DNA of 41,558 nt from Bacteroidota bacterium (lineage in GTDB: Bacteria > Bacteroidota > Bacteroidia > Bacteroidales > VadinHA17): NCBI GenBank assembly GCA_003250475.1, contig QKGI01000145.1, positions 1-41,558 on the forward strand, read 5' to 3'. Position 1 is the first letter of the stretch. Every line of letters begins with the position of its first letter. Of this stretch, positions 9,166-17,375 are shown in pieces. Both the position numbers and the translations under genes were made by a program. The notes under the pieces are model-generated. The model saw nothing but the letters and a program-made list of their open reading frames with translations, had not been told where the DNA came from and ran no database searches.

Positions 9166-10188
9166 TCAGGCCTCTACAACGGTCATCCAGCCGAACTCAT
9201 CAGGTTCGTCACCGTTTTGAATTCCGACAAGTTTATTGAAGAGCCTCATCGAAACAGGCCCGGGATTGCCATCCTTACAGTAGCTGTAAATCTTACCCGT
9301 ATCCGGGTCGACGATCTTTGCTATGGGGCTAATCACTGCTGCAGTGCCGCATGCTCCTGTCTCCTCAAACTCTTCAAGCTCTTCAACGGCTATCTTTCTT
9401 CTTTCGGTCCTGAGTCCCATATTCCCGGCCAGTGCTATCAGGCTTTTGTTGGTTATGGATGGGAGAATGGATTCTGATAGCGGGGTGACATATGTATTAT
9501 CCTTTATACCAAAGAAATTTGCCGGGCCGCATTCATCAATGTATTTCTTTTCCTTTGCATCAAGGAATACCACATTACCATACCCTCCCTCATGGCCTTT
9601 CACAATAGCCCTCAGGCTGGCTGCATAATTACCTCCTACTTTAATGTTTCCTGTTCCCAGTGGCGCTGCACGGTCAACATCACGGCATATCATCATGTTC
9701 ACAGGCTTTACCCCGCCCTTGAAGTAGGGCCCCACCGGGGTAACAAAAACAATAAAAGTATATTCAGCTGCAGGCTTTACTCCCACTTCCGCCCCACTGC
9801 CATACAGTAATGGTCTGATATAGAGCGATGCTCCCGAGCCATATGGAGGGACAAACTTCTCATTGAGCCTGACGGCAGTGAACACCGCCTCGCGAAATAG
9901 TTCTGCAGGGACAGGTGCCATCATGATCCCCTCGGCTGACGATTTCATCCTCCTGGCATTCTCATCCCAGCGAAACACCCTGACTTTTCCATCTTTACCC
10001 CTGTATGCCTTCAGTCCCTCGAAGGACTCCTGGCCATAGTGCAGGCCTGTAGCGGCAATATGAATATTAATATGCTCTGAATCAGATATCTCCGGCTTAC
10101 TCCACTGGCCGTCTTTGAAATAACATCTAACGTTGAAATCAGTTTTTATATAACCAAATGGCAGGTTGTTCCAGTCTAAATTTACCAT
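9166..10188 (-). CDS. ilvE: Branched-chain amino acid aminotransferase IlvE
   Basis: This cytoplasmic, PLP-dependent fold-type IV enzyme interconverts valine, leucine and isoleucine with their 2-oxo acids using glutamate/2-oxoglutarate. At 340 residues it fits the longer, eukaryote-like BCAT group. Visible motifs are GLHYGQESFEGLKAYRG, the ring of substrate residues around LYIRPLLYGSG, the PLP lysine context GNIKVGGNYAASL, and the cofactor-binding ECGPANFFGI and ETGACGTAAVISPI. It stands alone, 108 bases upstream of ftsX, with its own good promoter. Confidence 0.95.
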   Translation of the reverse strand: MVNLDWNNLPFGYIKTDFNVRCYFKDGQWSKPEISDSEHINIHIAATGLHYGQESFEGLKAYRGKDGKVRVFRWDENARRMKSSAEGIMMAPVPAELFREAVFTAVRLNEKFVPPYGSGASLYIRPLLYGSGAEVGVKPAAEYTFIVFVTPVGPYFKGGVKPVNMMICRDVDRAAPLGTGNIKVGGNYAASLRAIVKGHEGGYGNVVFLDAKEKKYIDECGPANFFGIKDNTYVTPLSESILPSITNKSLIALAGNMGLRTERRKIAVEELEEFEETGACGTAAVISPIAKIVDPDTGKIYSYCKDGNPGPVSMRLFNKLVGIQNGDEPDEFGWMTVVEA

Positions 10189-10210
10189 GATAATAGGAAT
10201 TTGGATTTTT

Positions 10211-10241
10211 CAAATGTACTCTTTAAAAACAAAGTACCAAA
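10211..10241 (-). promoter_or_regulatory. Bacteroidota-type promoter of ilvE
   Basis: On the minus strand TTTG (10238-10241) is followed after exactly 19 bases by TACATTTG (10211-10218). This matches the -33 TTTG and -7 TAnnTTTG elements recognised by the main sigma factor of Bacteroidota. The predicted transcript start leaves a leader of under 20 bases before the ATG at 10188. Confidence 0.65.
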
Positions 10242-10246
10242 TGATT

Positions 10247-12100
10247 TTAAATATTGTTGAGTTTCTCGCCGGCAAAAACCTGCAGGGCGTTCAGCTGTTC
10301 GTTCACCGTCACTGACCGCAGTTTACCGGCTGTCTCAGTGAGGAACTGGTTTTTCTCAATTTTGCGGTACATATCCCTGAACCAGACCTTCGGATCTTCA
10401 ATCTTACCGTAGGCATTTTCCTCCCTGTAAAGTCTGTCAATCATTGTTATAAAATCTATCCTGCCAGTAAAATCATAGACGGCATCATGCAGAACCTTTC
10501 CGGCGGCACTTGACTGTTCCTGCTCCATAGCACCTGACATAAGGGTGGTAACCGCCTCCAGTGTCTTCTGGCTGAAACCGTACACCATAAGAACTTCTGC
10601 TGCCCTCTTTTGTGACGCTGTCTTCTGGTCGTTATAGTCAAAGACATATCCGAAAAACACAAACACAGATGCCAGTCTAAGGTGAATATAATCCTGATCC
10701 TCCAGTTTCTCAGCCCTGGCAAGCAAGTCTGCCTGCATGCAGACGTTGCGTATGTATTCTGCACTATGAAAGAAAAGGTCAGGTGATGCAATCTCAGAAT
10801 AAGTGGTGAAGACATGTTCCTCCACATCAAGGATGCGGATCATCTCGATCCTTGTATGAAACCTGCTGTTTGGTGTACCGTCAGCTTCCCTGAATTCCGG
10901 CCTTATACCCGTCACAAAATACATATCGAGGTCACCTTTGTACTTCACCGGCATCCTTCCCCGGTAGTCACATGTAAAGTATTCCTTGACGAATTCATAT
11001 GTAGTACCTGATATGTTGACCTTCCCCGGTTCTCCTGAAGATTCCATCCTGCTGGCAGTATTAACCGTGTCTCCCCATATGTCATAGGTTATCTTCTTGT
11101 GACCTACTACCCCGGCAATAACGGTACCGGTATGTATGCCTATTCTTATATCCCAGAAACGTGCCGATGACTTTGACGGATCGTTTTTCATTGACTGCAT
11201 GTACTGCTGCATCTCCAGGGCAGCCAGGACCACCTCAACAGGATTTGTACGGTTTCTTTCCGGTATGCCACCCGCACACATATAGGCATCTCCAATTGTT
11301 TTGATCTTTTCAATCCTGTATTTCTCAGCGACAGAGTCAAAATGAAAGAAAAACCTGTCGAGCTCATCTATCAGGGCCTCAGGGTTCATCTCTTCGGCAA
11401 TCCTGGTAAATCCCTGAATATCTGAAAAAAGAACTGTCACAAAGTTATATTTTCTCTTATCGGCTTTCCCCTTTGACATTATCTCTTCGGCCGTTCCTTT
11501 CGGGAGCATATTTGACAGCAGGTTGTCTGATTTCTCCTTCTCGTGTTGCAGTTCTTCAGTGCGTTCCGCTATTAGCTGCTCCAGCCTCTTCTGTCTCTCC
11601 ATGAAAAGGCGGTGGGTTCTTATGCGGAGCAATATGGCAGCGAGAATAAGCAATACAGGATATATGATCCATGCAGCTGGCGACAGGTACCACGGAGCCT
11701 TCACCCGAAAGCTGAATGAACCCTCACCTGCCTCTTTGTCACCATGGCTGCGGAACCTGTACCTGAATGTATAATTCCCCCTGCCAAGATTCGTATACTC
11801 TTTATAATCTCTTGCAGTCCAGGCTGTCCATTCAGTATCAGGTCCATCCATAAAATATGAATATTCCATGCCAGTGACCTTCTCCATCTTGAAAACAATC
11901 CCTTCGTGATACTTTAATACGGGCATCCCGGCCCCGGGATCAATCATTAACCCTGAACGGTACAGGTAAACGCCGGTTATCCTCCCTTTATCGTCACTGT
12001 TGCCTCCCTGCCCGTAAAAATCATCGGTGTAAATAAAGCCGGCCCTTCCGCATAAGATTATGCTTAACAGTACAAATCCGCGAAAAAAGCTGGCAACCAT
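10247..12100 (-). CDS. Membrane Y_Y_Y-domain class III adenylate cyclase with a degenerate HD-like C-terminus
   Basis: This is probably an inner-membrane cAMP-forming enzyme. In order: a signal/membrane segment at residues 5-20; a Y_Y_Y-type beta-sandwich at about 60-135 (YSYFMDGPDTEWTAW...GNYTFRYRFRS); a membrane helix at about 142-160; a coiled coil at about 165-195; and a class III cyclase domain at about 215-390. The cyclase keeps both metal-binding Asp residues (D227 in LFSDIQGF, D271 in KTIGDAYM), the adenine-selecting pair K267 and D340 (YDIWGDTVN), and N347/R351. These suggest ATP rather than GTP. Residues about 430-600 align by eye with the HD domain of the paralogue at 15121-16509, but the metal ligands are gone: FHSAEY replaces YHNVKH and FFGYVF replaces FHDAGH. 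Sensors with a Y_Y_Y domain usually carry a beta-propeller in front, and here there is none. The C-terminus may be a regulatory pseudo-enzyme. Confidence 0.85.
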   Translation of the reverse strand: MVASFFRGFVLLSIILCGRAGFIYTDDFYGQGGNSDDKGRITGVYLYRSGLMIDPGAGMPVLKYHEGIVFKMEKVTGMEYSYFMDGPDTEWTAWTARDYKEYTNLGRGNYTFRYRFRSHGDKEAGEGSFSFRVKAPWYLSPAAWIIYPVLLILAAILLRIRTHRLFMERQKRLEQLIAERTEELQHEKEKSDNLLSNMLPKGTAEEIMSKGKADKRKYNFVTVLFSDIQGFTRIAEEMNPEALIDELDRFFFHFDSVAEKYRIEKIKTIGDAYMCAGGIPERNRTNPVEVVLAALEMQQYMQSMKNDPSKSSARFWDIRIGIHTGTVIAGVVGHKKITYDIWGDTVNTASRMESSGEPGKVNISGTTYEFVKEYFTCDYRGRMPVKYKGDLDMYFVTGIRPEFREADGTPNSRFHTRIEMIRILDVEEHVFTTYSEIASPDLFFHSAEYIRNVCMQADLLARAEKLEDQDYIHLRLASVFVFFGYVFDYNDQKTASQKRAAEVLMVYGFSQKTLEAVTTLMSGAMEQEQSSAAGKVLHDAVYDFTGRIDFITMIDRLYREENAYGKIEDPKVWFRDMYRKIEKNQFLTETAGKLRSVTVNEQLNALQVFAGEKLNNI

Positions 12101-12216
12101 ATTGGATTGAAATAGTCTGGTCTATACAAAAATAAACTAATAATTGACTGTTTTGGTATGCTGCACCGGCACTGTCCGGAATCAATGATTATTTTTACAG
12201 ATTATGTCATAACAAT

Positions 12217-12804
12217 ATGGAACTGGTATTTGCCACAAATAATGCACATAAAATAAAGGAGATACGCGATCTCCTGGATCAGGACTTCAGGATACTTGGA
12301 CTGGCTGAGGTGAATATAAATGAGGATATACCTGAGGAGGCAGAAACGCTGGAAGGAAATGCCCTCTTCAAAGCACGGTTTGTATATGAGAGGACAGGTA
12401 TGAATGTCTTTGCAGACGATACGGGGCTCGAAGTTGATGCTCTCGGGGGTGCTCCGGGAGTATATTCTGCTAGATATGCCGGTGAAGGAAAAAGCTTTGA
12501 TGACAACATCGTCAAGCTTTTAGGTGAAATGAAAAATGCTGATAACAGGGCCGCACGGTTCAGAACCGTAATTGCCCTGATTCTTGACGGCAGTGAATAT
12601 TTGTTCGAAGGTTCGGTAGAGGGAGTGATCCTCCGGGAAAGAAAAGGCATTGGCGGATTCGGGTACGATCCGGTTTTTAAGTCGCTGAATGATGAGAGGA
12701 CTTTCGCAGAGATGCCTCTTTCAGAAAAAAATAAAATATCTCACCGGGCATTGGCAACAAAAAAATTACTGGCATTTCTGGCTGACAACGCCGTGGAAAA
12801 ATAA
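12217..12804 (+). CDS. rdgB: Non-canonical purine NTP pyrophosphatase (RdgB/HAM1 family)
   Basis: This enzyme hydrolyses ITP, dITP and XTP to monophosphates and so removes deaminated purines from the nucleotide pool. The 195-residue protein shows the whole family signature: ATNNAHKIKEI at the N-terminus, the catalytic ADDTGLEVDALGGAPGVYSARYAG, FGYDPVF, and EKNKISHRALA near the end. It ends 26 bases before porZ and is probably co-transcribed with it. Confidence 0.96.
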   Translation: MELVFATNNAHKIKEIRDLLDQDFRILGLAEVNINEDIPEEAETLEGNALFKARFVYERTGMNVFADDTGLEVDALGGAPGVYSARYAGEGKSFDDNIVKLLGEMKNADNRAARFRTVIALILDGSEYLFEGSVEGVILRERKGIGGFGYDPVFKSLNDERTFAEMPLSEKNKISHRALATKKLLAFLADNAVEK

Positions 12805-12830
12805 TACAAATCTTTGCCGGCAAGAGAGCA

Positions 12831-15128
12831 ATGAAAAGGATCGTTTCAATCACAGCCCTGTTTTTCATCGCATTACTGGTGACCGGGCAGGGTGCTGTCG
12901 GGTCCTGGGATGACCATCTTTCTTACAGTACATCCTATTGTGTGACAGCAGGCGGAGACAGGATATACTCTTCAGCAGGAGCATCCGTCCTGGTATTTGA
13001 CCGCCTGTCAGGGACGACTTCTTCCCTCTCAAGGATTTCAGGTCTGAATGAGACAGCAATTAACCTGCTGGCATGGTGCGACGAGGAGGAGGCATTAATC
13101 ATCGTTTATAAGAATACAGGAATAGATATTGTCAGAAAAGGTGTAATAACCAACATTCCAGATATTAAGAACAAGTATATTGCCGGTCTGAAAGAAATAT
13201 ACGGCATCACTGTCTCGGGATCGCGGGCATGGCTGTCAGGGAGCTTTGGCATTGTTGTTGTCGATGTCAGGGGGAGATACATAGCCGACACCTGGAGACC
13301 CGGCCCCGATGGCGAAACAAATCCGGTCAATGAAACGGTTATTCTGGAAAATAATATCTATGCGGCTACTGATAATGGGATATACTTCGCTCCGTTAAGC
13401 CGAACCGGCCTCTCCTATTACGGCAACTGGGAGTTGCTTGACGGGTTGCCGTCACCGGGATCAAAATATAACGCCCTTGCTGCTGCCGGCACTGCGCTCT
13501 TTACAAACAAACCGGGTCTTACTGCCGTTTCTGACTCACTGTTCCGGGTTATCCCCGGACAGGAGGCCGTCCTGGTTGCAGCAGAGCCCCCGGAATCAGT
13601 CAGATCACTTGACACCCATGGCAGCAGTATAGTCATGTCACTGCTATCATCAATCAGACTACTTGATGACAATGGCTCCTTCGTAAGGGAGATAACAGGT
13701 TACGGGTGGGCATCTGCCAATCCCGTATGTGCAACCGGCTACCAGGGAACCCTGTGGATAGCCGATGCCTCTGTCGGCCTGGTGTCGACCAGCGATTACA
13801 GCAATTTCAGTAGCTACACCCTCGCCGGACCCTATACAAATAACGTAGCCGATATTAAATTCGCCGGCAACAGGTTTTTTGTCACCGGAGGTACTGTTGA
13901 CAATGCATGGGGTAACGTATACAGGCCATTTCAGGTCTTCACCGGCACAGGTGATACGTGGAAAAGCCATCTCCTCTATGATGTGCCTGACAGGGACGCA
14001 ATGCGTATAACTGAAGATCCGGCCGACGAAAATCACTTCTTTGTATCGTCATGGGGTAACGGACTGTATGAATTCAGAGATGGCGTACTGGTCAACGTCT
14101 ATAATCAGTACAACTCTCCTCTGTCAAGTATTATTCCCGGTGAAAACTACACAAGGATCTGTGGCCTGGTATATGACCGGTCAGGAAATCTCTGGATGAC
14201 ACAGTCAGGTGTGGCAGGTAACTTTAAGCTACTGACACCGGGGGGCAACTGGGTCTCAACGTCGCTTAACCTTAACGTCCCTGTTGTGGGAGACATGATT
14301 ATAGACCGAAACCAGTATATCTGGGTGACACTGCCAAGGGGATACGGACTCCTGGTCTATGACCCGGCAGGTACGCCCGAAGTAACATCAGATGACAGGT
14401 ATCTGAGACTGCAGGTCCAGGATGCCGAGGGACATGTCATGAACAACATTTTTTCCCTTTCTGCTGACCTTGATGGCAATGTGTGGGTTGGCACAGATAT
14501 GGGCCCTGCTGTATTTTATAACCCCGGGAAAGTATTTTCAGGTGACCTGAAAGCTTCACGTATCAAGATACCCAGGAATGACGGATCGGGACTGGCAGAC
14601 TACCTGCTTGGAACAGAGACCGTTACTACTATAGCCATTGACGGGGCGAACAGGAAATGGTTCGGGACTATCAGCTCAGGCGCATACCTGATGTCTGACG
14701 ACGGCAAGGAGGAGCTGATCCATTTCACAAGCAGTAACAGCCCTCTCCTGTCTGATAATCTTGTTAAGATAGCGGTGAACGGTGTTACAGGTGAGGTATG
14801 GTTCGGCACTTCCGAGGGGATAGTATCTTTTCGCGGGGATGCCACCGAAGGAAATACAGATTATTCAGGGGTCTATGCCTTCCCTAACCCGGTAAGGGAA
14901 GACTTTGACGGTGTGGTGACCATCACGGGACTGGTGGAAAATTCATCAGTGAAAATCACCGATGTAAGCGGGAATCTTGTTTATGAGACTACTTCCCTGG
15001 GAGGCCAGGTAACGTGGGACCTGCGCAACTACAGGTCACAACGTATAGCAACAGGTGTTTACCTGGTGTTTTGTACCAATGATGACAGGACCCTGGCTAA
15101 AGTAATAAAGATGCTTGTTATCAGATAA
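12831..15128 (+). CDS. porZ: PorZ-like type IX secretion system protein (beta-propeller with C-terminal sorting domain)
   Basis: PorZ is a cell-surface component of the type IX secretion attachment complex, which anchors cargo to the outer membrane; in Porphyromonas gingivalis it is tied to delivery of anionic LPS to the PorU sortase. The 765 residues match the known length (about 776). In order: a signal peptide (residues 1-22); an N-terminal PorZ-type propeller (WDDHLSYSTSYCVTAGGDRIY, then SGLNETAINLLAW); further propeller repeats of the two-component-regulator type (GNLWMTQSGV, GNVWVGTDMGPAVF, RKWFGTISSGAYL, GEVWFGTSEGIVSF); and a C-terminal sorting-type domain from about 680 (VYAFPNPVRE...SVKITDVSGNLVYE...ATGVYLV). 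Neighbours rdgB and recO fit the setting of porZ in Bacteroidota. The gene end overlaps the convergent cyclase gene by 8 bases. Confidence 0.85.
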   Translation: MKRIVSITALFFIALLVTGQGAVGSWDDHLSYSTSYCVTAGGDRIYSSAGASVLVFDRLSGTTSSLSRISGLNETAINLLAWCDEEEALIIVYKNTGIDIVRKGVITNIPDIKNKYIAGLKEIYGITVSGSRAWLSGSFGIVVVDVRGRYIADTWRPGPDGETNPVNETVILENNIYAATDNGIYFAPLSRTGLSYYGNWELLDGLPSPGSKYNALAAAGTALFTNKPGLTAVSDSLFRVIPGQEAVLVAAEPPESVRSLDTHGSSIVMSLLSSIRLLDDNGSFVREITGYGWASANPVCATGYQGTLWIADASVGLVSTSDYSNFSSYTLAGPYTNNVADIKFAGNRFFVTGGTVDNAWGNVYRPFQVFTGTGDTWKSHLLYDVPDRDAMRITEDPADENHFFVSSWGNGLYEFRDGVLVNVYNQYNSPLSSIIPGENYTRICGLVYDRSGNLWMTQSGVAGNFKLLTPGGNWVSTSLNLNVPVVGDMIIDRNQYIWVTLPRGYGLLVYDPAGTPEVTSDDRYLRLQVQDAEGHVMNNIFSLSADLDGNVWVGTDMGPAVFYNPGKVFSGDLKASRIKIPRNDGSGLADYLLGTETVTTIAIDGANRKWFGTISSGAYLMSDDGKEELIHFTSSNSPLLSDNLVKIAVNGVTGEVWFGTSEGIVSFRGDATEGNTDYSGVYAFPNPVREDFDGVVTITGLVENSSVKITDVSGNLVYETTSLGGQVTWDLRNYRSQRIATGVYLVFCTNDDRTLAKVIKMLVIR

Positions 15129-16509
15129 TCAGGCTCTGTATTCGCTCTATCTGAAGTTTTTTATTCACCTCCCTGAGACGCCGGGCAGTACCCGTGAAAT
15201 ACTGGTGGCCGGAAATGAATTTCACCTGCATTTTGTTCCAGTCGTTAATGTTGCTGATCTTATCCTGAGCCTTCAATTCCTCAAAGAGAGTATTTGAAAC
15301 AGGGATAAAGTCACTTCTTCCCAGGTAGTCAAGGTCAGAATCACAGATGATCTGTTCCAGCAGGTCTGTTGGCCTTGGCGGAAGCTTCGTCGACATAATG
15401 ATCCGGCATATTCTGTCAATCTGTTCTTCTGAATATCCGTACGCCGGAAGCATCTCACGGGCAAGGAGAGTACCCTGATACTCATGATCATCATATGAAA
15501 GGGTATGTCCGGCATCATGAAACAGGGCCGCGGTCTTGAGCAGAAGTATCTCTTCATCAGTACATCCTTCTGCCCACCCAATAAGCTCCACCTCTGTTAC
15601 CACGTCAACAGTATGCTTGACGTTATGATAAAAGAGAAAATCAGGGAGCTCTCTCTCCATTTTGTCAAGAATAACCTCCTGGATATCTGTGAATTGTATC
15701 AGCCCAAACTTGACCCTGAAAGCATCATTTGCCACAGATCCCTGGCCGTCCATGCACAACCCGGGCAAAAGGCCATCAACCTGGTACATCTGAATATTGC
15801 CGGTGTACTTCACCGGTAGTTTACCGAAAAATTCACACCTGAAGAACTCCTTCACCAATTCAAAGGTCATCACCGAGATCAGGATCGAATCGCTTTCTGA
15901 GACTGCCTCTATCCTGCTGGCAGTATTCACTGCACGCCCCTTGATATCATAAGACACTTTATTTTTGCCTGAAATAGTGGCTGTCACCGGCCCGGTATGA
16001 ATGCCTGTCTTCAGGTTCCATATCCTCTTATCACCTCTTTTCTCCTTTTCATATTCCCTGAGAAAATGCCTGAGCTCCACGGCAGCCATTACCACCTCCA
16101 CAGGGTTGGTAATGTTTTTAGCAGGAATACCGCCGGCACACATAAAAGTATCACCAATGGTCCTTATTTTCTCGATATGATATTTCCTGATAATTTTATC
16201 GAATTCAAAGAAAATCTCATCAAGCTCATCCATTACAGCTGCAGAATCCATGTCTTCAATGAGATTGGAGAAACCCCGGATATCAGCAAAAAGAACTGTT
16301 ACCATATTAAACCTGAGAGATTTCTCCCCTTCAATAACCTGCGTGCCCTTCAGCTCATTATTCTCTACAATGAGCCTGTACTTTTCACTGGTTTCAAGCA
16401 ACCTTTCCTTTTCCCGCTCAAGTCTCTTAACCTGCTCCTCAAGCTCCTTGGTCTGACGGACAAGCTTTGCTATGCGCCTGAGTAGCTGATCTTTAGATAC
16501 TGAATCCAT
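15121..16509 (-). CDS. Cytosolic class III nucleotidyl cyclase fused to an intact HD/phosphodiesterase-like domain
   Basis: This 462-residue protein is likely both a maker and a breaker of a cyclic nucleotide or related phosphoester. It has no signal or membrane helix: a coiled coil at residues 7-60, a class III cyclase domain at about 65-245, and an HD domain at about 285-400. The cyclase has both metal Asp residues (D76 in LFADIRGF, D120 in RTIGDTFM) and N195/R199. The purine-selecting positions are R116 and D188, where adenylate cyclases usually have Lys and Asp. The HD part has H295/H299 (YHNVKH), H331-D332 (FHDAGH) and Asp residues 390-394 (CDSDLDYLGR), a complete metal site. YHNxxH with a later HDxxH also recalls class I cyclic nucleotide phosphodiesterases. 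It is a paralogue of the gene at 10247-12100. The activity of the pairing is inference. Confidence 0.85.
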   Translation of the reverse strand: MDSVSKDQLLRRIAKLVRQTKELEEQVKRLEREKERLLETSEKYRLIVENNELKGTQVIEGEKSLRFNMVTVLFADIRGFSNLIEDMDSAAVMDELDEIFFEFDKIIRKYHIEKIRTIGDTFMCAGGIPAKNITNPVEVVMAAVELRHFLREYEKEKRGDKRIWNLKTGIHTGPVTATISGKNKVSYDIKGRAVNTASRIEAVSESDSILISVMTFELVKEFFRCEFFGKLPVKYTGNIQMYQVDGLLPGLCMDGQGSVANDAFRVKFGLIQFTDIQEVILDKMERELPDFLFYHNVKHTVDVVTEVELIGWAEGCTDEEILLLKTAALFHDAGHTLSYDDHEYQGTLLAREMLPAYGYSEEQIDRICRIIMSTKLPPRPTDLLEQIICDSDLDYLGRSDFIPVSNTLFEELKAQDKISNINDWNKMQVKFISGHQYFTGTARRLREVNKKLQIERIQSLII

Positions 16510-16585
16510 TTTTAATTACTTGAAAGTAAATATACTAATTTTAATATATGGGTCTTGCCGGCAGAAGGCTATGAAGAAACTTTAA

Positions 16586-16593
16586 TACTTTTG
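16586..16593 (+). promoter_or_regulatory. Candidate -7 element upstream of recO
   Basis: TACTTTTG matches the TAnnTTTG consensus and lies 17 bases before the recO ATG. No TTTG is found at the expected distance upstream, so support is partial. Confidence 0.35.
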
Positions 16594-16610
16594 AACCATG
16601 AATTTACAAC

Positions 16611-17333
16611 ATGCTTGTAAAGACAAAAGCCATACTGCTTCATCATGTACGATATTCAGACAACTCACTGATTGCACATTTCTATACTGAAGAATACGGA
16701 AGGCTTTCAGTGATGGTGAAGGGTATCTCTTCAAAAAAAGGAAGGACCAGGTTCAACTATTTTCAGCCGTTGAATATTTTCAGTACGGAAATCTATTTTA
16801 ATAACAACAGGGAGCTGCATAACCTCAGGGAGCTGAGCCTTGCCTATATACCTGAAAGGATCCCGGGTGATATTCATCATACTTCTGTCGCACTTTTTAT
16901 CAGCGAACTTCTTTACAATGTCATCAGGGAAGAGGATGTGAACAAAATGCTTTACGGCTTCATAGAATCATCCGTTATAACTCTTGACAATATGACCGCC
17001 GGAATCAGCAATTTTCATCTGTGGTTTCTGGTGGCGTTCACCGGCTATGCCGGAATCGGGCCGACACCCACTCAAGCCAAGCATACATTTTTTGATATGC
17101 TTACCGGCCAGTTCACTTCGCTGCAGCCCCTGCACCCTGATTTTCTTGAACCGGATAGTGCAATGATTCTTAACAGGTTACTGCAAATTTCTGCAGAAGA
17201 TGTCGTTTCGCTGCAAATGTCTGGGGAACAACGGACAGCACTGCTGGAACGACTGCTGAAGTATTACAGTCTGCATCTTTCAGGGATAAGACAGATGCGT
17301 TCGCTTCAGGTTCTGAAAGATATTTTCAGATAA
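16611..17333 (+). CDS. recO: DNA repair protein RecO
   Basis: RecO works with RecR (and RecF) to load RecA on SSB-coated single-stranded DNA in gap repair. The 240-residue protein shows the N-terminal OB-fold pattern of the family (VKTKAILLHHVRYSDNSLIAHFYTEEYGRLSVMVKG), then FNYFQPLNIFSTEIYF and an all-helical C-terminal part. I do not see the CxxC zinc pairs found in some RecO proteins. It is transcribed divergently from the cyclase-HD gene and precedes the GH3-family gene. Confidence 0.88.
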   Translation: MLVKTKAILLHHVRYSDNSLIAHFYTEEYGRLSVMVKGISSKKGRTRFNYFQPLNIFSTEIYFNNNRELHNLRELSLAYIPERIPGDIHHTSVALFISELLYNVIREEDVNKMLYGFIESSVITLDNMTAGISNFHLWFLVAFTGYAGIGPTPTQAKHTFFDMLTGQFTSLQPLHPDFLEPDSAMILNRLLQISAEDVVSLQMSGEQRTALLERLLKYYSLHLSGIRQMRSLQVLKDIFR

Positions 17334-17351
17334 ATATGGCCGGGCTTTAGC

Positions 17352-17359
17352 TATCTTTG
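17352..17359 (+). promoter_or_regulatory. Candidate -7 element upstream of the GH3-family gene
   Basis: TATCTTTG fits the Bacteroidota TAnnTTTG element and lies 16 bases before the ATG at 17376, in the short gap after recO. A matching -33 TTTG is not evident. Confidence 0.35.
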
Positions 17360-17375
17360 ACACAAAATTTCATCC

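Noticed and set aside
12127-12134. Minus-strand TATTTTTG as a promoter for the Y_Y_Y cyclase gene
   Set aside because: It fits the -7 pattern but has no -33 element at the right distance, and the region is AT-rich enough for chance matches.
15997-16485. 162-residue plus-strand frame opposite the cyclase-HD gene
   Set aside because: It is fully antisense to a well-supported cyclase domain and its translation shows no domain or export signal.
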